Assembly: GCA_964633465.1 (NCBI GenBank)
Contig: CAZWGB010000025.1
Span: 1 to 18,028 of the forward strand
Source: DTSX01 sp964633465
GTDB lineage: Bacteria > Pseudomonadota > Gammaproteobacteria > Steroidobacterales > UBA11654
DNA length: 18,028 bases
Direction of reading: 5' to 3'
Shown here in pieces: positions 15,093-18,028 of the stretch (positions are counted from its first letter, which is position 1; each line of letters opens with the position of its first letter). The notes under the pieces are model-generated. The model was given only the letters and a program-made list of their open reading frames with translations. It searched no databases and was not told the origin of the DNA. The translations under genes were made by a program, and so were the position numbers.

Positions 15093-16504
15093 AAAATTAA
15101 TCCAGTGTTCAATATATTTTTCGGATCGAGTGTCTGTTTAAGGTCTTTCATTAATTTTATCTCTGCCTCGGTACGGCTTAAATTTAAATACTGCTTTTTT
15201 TCAAAACCTATTCCATGTTCTGCCGAAACCGAACCACCAATCAGTCTTAACGGTTCGTATACTGATGCCTCAATTTTTCTTTGTGATTCAATATCACCCG
15301 AGCCAACACCTATGATTAGATGTAAATTACCATCGGCAAGATGTCCAAAAACTATACAGTTGAAATCATTCCAGGAATGACTTAAATTGTTGCGAACTTC
15401 TGAGATGTAACTTTCCATGCTGTTTATGGGTAAGCTGACATCAAACATAAAAGTAGGTTTATAATTTGTCTGCTGCTCCACATCATCCCTTATTGCCCAT
15501 AATGCTTCTCTTTCTGAGTCTGATTTTGCCAAAACAGCATCTTTGATTAACGAACTCTCCAAACACTCACCAAGAATCGATTCAAAATGTTCCTCATCTT
15601 TCATTTGATCCGAACCCAACGCTTCTACAAGGACGTAGTATGGATAATCTGGAGCTAAGGGAATCAGACTTTTCTCTTTGTTATCCACCACCATTTTATA
15701 AAATTCGTTCCACATAACCTCAAAAGCACTCATGTTCCCACCAAGCCTTGCATCCACTATCTTCAAGAGACGAATTATGGAATCAAGATTTTCGCTTGCA
15801 ACTAAAGCGGTATTCTGACTCAAAGGCGCTTCTCTTATTCGCAAAACGCATCTGGTGATGATTCCTAAAGTACCTTCTGTCCCAATAAATAATTGCTTTA
15901 GATCGTAACCGGCATTGTTTTTTATCATTGTATTCATTGAGGTTAAGACAGTTCCGTCTGCTAAGACAGCTTCTAAACCAAGTACTGAATCACGCATCAT
16001 GCCATAGCGTATGACTCTGTTGCCACCTGCGTTGGTAGAAATGTTGCCACCTACGGAACAGGAGCCTCGGGCGCCTAGATCAAGAGGAAACATCATATTA
16101 TTATCTTCCGCCAGTTCTTGAATGGTTTGCAAAGTTACTCCGGACTGACAAGTGATGGTTCTGCCAACTAAATCTATGTCTTCTATTTGATTCATCCTTT
16201 CCAAAGAGATGACAAATTGGTCTTGGGTGCTTCTGGTTCCATAGACGAGACCAGTCAGACCTCCATGAACCACTATCGGTTGATTTGATTCATTGCAGGC
16301 TGACAAGATTTTGGACAACTCTTCAGTTGTTTTTGGGCGTAGAATTAAATTGGCCTGGATACTCTCTTCAGTGTGCAGACCACCGGCAATCCGTCCAGAG
16401 ATATCTTCTCCTTGAAGGATGGCACCATCATCCAAAAATGAAGTTAAATATTCCACGAGACTGCTTTGCGTTGCCAAAAAAATCTCCTCAAGTTTATTTA
16501 ACAC
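15089..16504 (-). CDS. FAD-linked D-2-hydroxyacid dehydrogenase (GlcD/D-lactate/D-2-hydroxyglutarate type)
   Basis: This flavoprotein oxidises D-2-hydroxyacids. The FAD_binding_4 domain (about 50-225) has HGGLTG (80-85), LDLGARGSC (141-149), VGGN-STNAGG (151-161) and NNAGYDLKQLFIGTEGTLGI (196-215). The C-terminal oxidase domain carries metal-site residues H388, H395 and E429, with the 7- and 34-residue spacings of human D-2-hydroxyglutarate dehydrogenase (H434, H441, E475). R339 matches its substrate arginine. The 471-aa length assumes the GTG at 16504, which lacks a ribosome site. A TTG at 16477 (codon 10) has GAGGAG six bases upstream and may be the true start, giving 462 aa. Lying tail-to-tail with glyoxalase I, D-lactate is an attractive substrate, but the family also covers D-2-hydroxyglutarate and glycolate. 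A TTGACA at 16569-16574 lies upstream, without a well-spaced -10. Confidence 0.92.
   Translation of the reverse strand: MLNKLEEIFLATQSSLVEYLTSFLDDGAILQGEDISGRIAGGLHTEESIQANLILRPKTTEELSKILSACNESNQPIVVHGGLTGLVYGTRSTQDQFVISLERMNQIEDIDLVGRTITCQSGVTLQTIQELAEDNNMMFPLDLGARGSCSVGGNISTNAGGNRVIRYGMMRDSVLGLEAVLADGTVLTSMNTMIKNNAGYDLKQLFIGTEGTLGIITRCVLRIREAPLSQNTALVASENLDSIIRLLKIVDARLGGNMSAFEVMWNEFYKMVVDNKEKSLIPLAPDYPYYVLVEALGSDQMKDEEHFESILGECLESSLIKDAVLAKSDSEREALWAIRDDVEQQTNYKPTFMFDVSLPINSMESYISEVRNNLSHSWNDFNCIVFGHLADGNLHLIIGVGSGDIESQRKIEASVYEPLRLIGGSVSAEHGIGFEKKQYLNLSRTEAEIKLMKDLKQTLDPKNILNTGLIF
16484..16489 (-). promoter_or_regulatory. GAGGAG ribosome-binding site pointing to an alternative TTG start
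   Basis: The minus strand reads GAGGAG six bases before TTG at 16475-16477, in frame with the dehydrogenase. This is the only good Shine-Dalgarno near the 5' end of the gene and supports a start nine codons inside the GTG-initiated frame. Confidence 0.5.
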
Positions 16505-16581
16505 ATAGGTTTAAACGAAACTTTAAAAGTAGATGATGCTTAAAATGCGTTTATATTCCTATCGACTATGTCAAAAGAAAA

Positions 16582-17040
16582 TTATTGAGACGCCTCCCAA
16601 GCACCCTGAACTTCTTGCCAAGATACTAATGCAATAGGGTTTGCATCTTCATCTATGAAGGCAAGCGGTCCTAAAAACGTCATATAAAATTCACTATCTT
16701 CATGAAAATATGTTTTATCATGCCTTGCATTACAGGGCTCATAACCGTAACCAGGTGCAACAGCTGTCGCACCTCCACGATCATCACCACCTCTTACCGA
16801 CATCTTGCCTTTCGTTAGAAAATACTCACCGGGTCCTATATGGATATGTGCATTAAATGAAGATCCTTCTGGACAATCGAATATAGCTGTCCATGCTCCC
16901 ATCTCTGGGGACACATTTAACAATTTCCATGTGATGGCTCCATCACAGAGAGCATCAGGAAATGGCACCCAATCCTGTGCATCCATCTGCACATATCTGC
17001 CTACAAGTTGATCCTGATGTTCAACATTTTTATCTGACAT
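16582..17040 (-). CDS. Small cupin, paralogue of the 11574-12023 cupin (DAD/ChrR-like)
   Basis: This 152-aa single-domain cupin has the full ligand set: H65 and H67 in AHIHIGPGEYFLTKG, E72 at the motif-1 Glu position, and H107 in motif 2 (GYGYEPCNARH). It aligns end to end with the other cupin of the window (SPE..., HIH-GP-, F-KG..., GP--F--ED) but keeps the Glu where the other has Asp, and has a longer inter-motif loop rich in Gly and Asp (84-90). The 2,4'-dihydroxyacetophenone dioxygenase family is the closest named relative I recognise; an aromatic ring-chain or C-C cleaving dioxygenase role is possible but unproven. There is no signal peptide. A perfect AGGAGG lies five bases before the ATG. 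The secreted unknown protein gene is upstream on the same strand. Confidence 0.84.
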   Translation of the reverse strand: MSDKNVEHQDQLVGRYVQMDAQDWVPFPDALCDGAITWKLLNVSPEMGAWTAIFDCPEGSSFNAHIHIGPGEYFLTKGKMSVRGGDDRGGATAVAPGYGYEPCNARHDKTYFHEDSEFYMTFLGPLAFIDEDANPIALVSWQEVQGAWEASQ

Positions 17041-17213
17041 GTTTTCCTCCTATTTTAATCGTCATACGAAAGTGGTAGACGATACATTTTACTACCTTTA
17101 CTTTATAAGAAATTTAATTAGGATGAAAGTGCAAAGCTAAAAGTAGCTCTATTAAAAGAAATGAGTACTTTGAAAGTAACTTTTTTAGCCGCCCTTACAT
17201 ATAAGAATAACTA

Positions 17214-17720
17214 TTATCCTAGCTCACATCCTCCAAGAGAGGGCCTGTAAACTGAAAAAGGGGTTTCTGATTTATCGAGTTCAATAAAATCAGTGTCCCA
17301 ATGTTTGACTGTAAGTTGCCAACGCCTTTTTTCTCCAGCCACATAATTATCCATTTGATCACCAAACAACTCGACGATTAGCTCAGCTCGATCAAGAGTT
17401 GCGCTTTTCGTGTCTTGCGATGAAGGAAAAAGAAAAGAAACAGCAAAAGTCCACTCTTCGCCCAAACTGTGACCATCTGGGACAAGAAGCTTGTGTTGTA
17501 ATAGTGTTCCATTTTCGAGTGCATACTGCATCAATGGATAGTGCCATTTCATATAAAGCTCCAACCATTCGTCCTCGTAACCTCCTTTGACTGTATAAAA
17601 GGAAATACCAAATGGTTCCATGCATTTACCCCGTCCATTATTTCCTTGTGCATTAGCAATTGATGTCAAAAAAATGACCATGTAAGACAAAACCAGTGCT
17701 TTAACTAGATTTAATTTCAT
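17214..17720 (-). CDS. Secreted protein of unknown function
   Basis: I do not recognise this 168-aa protein. Residues 1-24 form a clear Sec signal peptide ending Ala-Asn-Ala before Gln25. The mature part is about 144 aa, rich in Trp, Tyr and His. The segment from 38 to 100 (FYTVKGGYEDEW...WTFAVSFLF) alternates like a ferredoxin-like alpha+beta dimeric barrel (the ABM/EthD/NIPSNAP kind), which is only a suggestion. Two cysteines, C33 and C165, lie near the two ends of the mature protein and could form a disulfide. It is divergent from the partial TBDR gene, with -35 boxes that overlap, and precedes a cupin gene by 173 bp. A GGGG element seven bases before the ATG may serve as ribosome site. 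Confidence 0.8.
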   Translation of the reverse strand: MKLNLVKALVLSYMVIFLTSIANAQGNNGRGKCMEPFGISFYTVKGGYEDEWLELYMKWHYPLMQYALENGTLLQHKLLVPDGHSLGEEWTFAVSFLFPSSQDTKSATLDRAELIVELFGDQMDNYVAGEKRRWQLTVKHWDTDFIELDKSETPFSVYRPSLGGCELG

Positions 17721-17787
17721 TCACTTACCCCAATTTATGTACTCTGTAATTTTAAAGAATATATATCCTCGTAACCGCTATTTCAAA

Positions 17788-17815
17788 AATATAGTTTGAT
17801 TATCTGCTTTGACAA
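17788..17815 (-). promoter_or_regulatory. Sigma-70-like promoter of the secreted-protein gene
   Basis: On the minus strand TTGTCA (17810-17815), a 16-base spacer and TATATT (17788-17793) match the sigma-70 consensus at five of six bases in each box. The -10 lies about 67 bases before the ATG at 17720. The -35 overlaps that of the divergent TBDR promoter. Confidence 0.55.
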
Positions 17816-17836
17816 TACTTTTCCGGCCAATATACA
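17809..17836 (+). promoter_or_regulatory. Sigma-70-like promoter of the partial TBDR gene
   Basis: A perfect TTGACA (17809-17814), a 16-base spacer and TATACA (17831-17836) lie 45 bases before the TBDR ATG. A one- or two-base shift of the -10 (TACACT with an 18-base spacer) fits about equally well. Confidence 0.55.
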
Positions 17837-17868
17837 CTAGACAATTAAGTTTATTGTTTAAAAAACAT

Positions 17869-17876
17869 GAGGGGAT
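17869..17876 (+). promoter_or_regulatory. Ribosome-binding site GAGGGGAT of the third TBDR gene
   Basis: GAGGGGAT lies five bases before the ATG at 17882. It is the third occurrence of this leader element and, as in the other cases, the gene is a TBDR. Confidence 0.65.
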
Positions 17877-17881
17877 AAATT

Positions 17882-18028
17882 ATGAACAGGATAGTAGCTA
17901 TCTCATCCACTTTGTTCTTTTTAGTCACTGGTTTTATAACACCTCAACTTGCCAATGCACAGTTAGAGGAAATTATTGTTACTGCGACAAAAAGGGAAAT
18001 GAATGCTCAAGAAACAAATTTAGCACTG
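17882..18028 (+). CDS. TonB-dependent receptor, N-terminal fragment cut by the window end
   Basis: Only the first 49 codons are present. They encode a signal peptide (about 1-26, ending Ala-Asn-Ala) followed by a TonB-box-like stretch, LEEIIVTATKRE, the same kind as at the N-termini of the two complete receptors of this window. The reading frame is open at the edge, so this is truncation by the window and not a pseudogene. The start is supported by GAGGGGAT five bases upstream and by a consensus-like promoter. The gene is divergent from the secreted-protein gene. Confidence 0.88.
   Translation, partial: MNRIVAISSTLFFLVTGFITPQLANAQLEEIIVTATKREMNAQETNLAL

Noticed and set aside
16569..16574. 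TTGACA on the minus strand upstream of the D-2-hydroxyacid dehydrogenase
   Set aside because: The nearest -10-like sequence (TATAAA) is only 13 bases away, too short for a sigma-70 promoter, so I did not list it as one.
1..18028. CRISPR arrays, tRNA or rRNA genes, transposases, integrases, toxin-antitoxin pairs
   Set aside because: I looked on both strands and saw no repeat arrays, cloverleaf genes or mobile-element proteins; every long gene has an ordinary metabolic or envelope role.

Overview
The window is AT-rich, densely coding bacterial DNA. The Gram-negative signs are two complete and one partial TonB-dependent outer-membrane receptor (TBDR), an outer-membrane lipoprotein acylase and exported enzymes. 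TBDR density, low GC, short spacers and the 'EEI(I/V)VTA(T/R)KR' receptor N-termini suggest a gammaproteobacterium, probably a marine oligotroph (SAR86-like or a relative). No rRNA or other phylogenetic marker is present, so this is inference. I see no tRNA, rRNA, CRISPR array, insertion sequence, integrase or phage gene. No gene-free stretch reaches 300 bases.

Layout. (1) 137-2236 (+): exported M3 (Dcp-type) metallopeptidase, converging on the next block. (2) 8021-2260 (-): a compact run of lipoprotein PvdQ-like N-terminal-nucleophile acylase, MFS permease (34 bp later) and trimethylamine-dehydrogenase-like flavoprotein (17-bp gene overlap). (3) 14387-8164 (-): TBDR, small cupin, proline-dehydrogenase-like protein, TBDR. 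This block ends in a clear intrinsic terminator at 8098-8131 that separates it from block 2. (4) 14559-15092 (+): glyoxalase I, divergent from the upstream TBDR and overlapping tail-to-tail with a D-2-hydroxyacid dehydrogenase (-). (5) 17720-16582 (-): a secreted protein of unknown function and a second cupin paralogous to the first. Divergent from these, a third TBDR starts at 17882 (+) and runs off the window.

How the genes may work together. My inference is a scavenging locus for a specific organic compound. TBDRs would take a substrate across the outer membrane, the surface or periplasmic acylase would cleave an amide, and the MFS permease would import a product. The TMADH-like enzyme, which keeps an aromatic amine-binding box but lacks the covalent-flavin cysteine, would oxidise or reduce it. 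The cupins resemble the 2,4'-dihydroxyacetophenone dioxygenase family. Glyoxalase I and the D-2-hydroxyacid dehydrogenase form a plausible methylglyoxal to D-lactate to pyruvate route, although glyoxalase II is not in the window. The actual substrate cannot be read from the sequence.

Regulatory signals include a near-palindrome over the promoter of the 14387 TBDR, overlapping divergent promoters at 17788-17836, a GC-rich intercistronic hairpin at 12055-12081, and a shared GAGGGGAT-type ribosome-binding leader on all three TBDR genes but not on the other genes.
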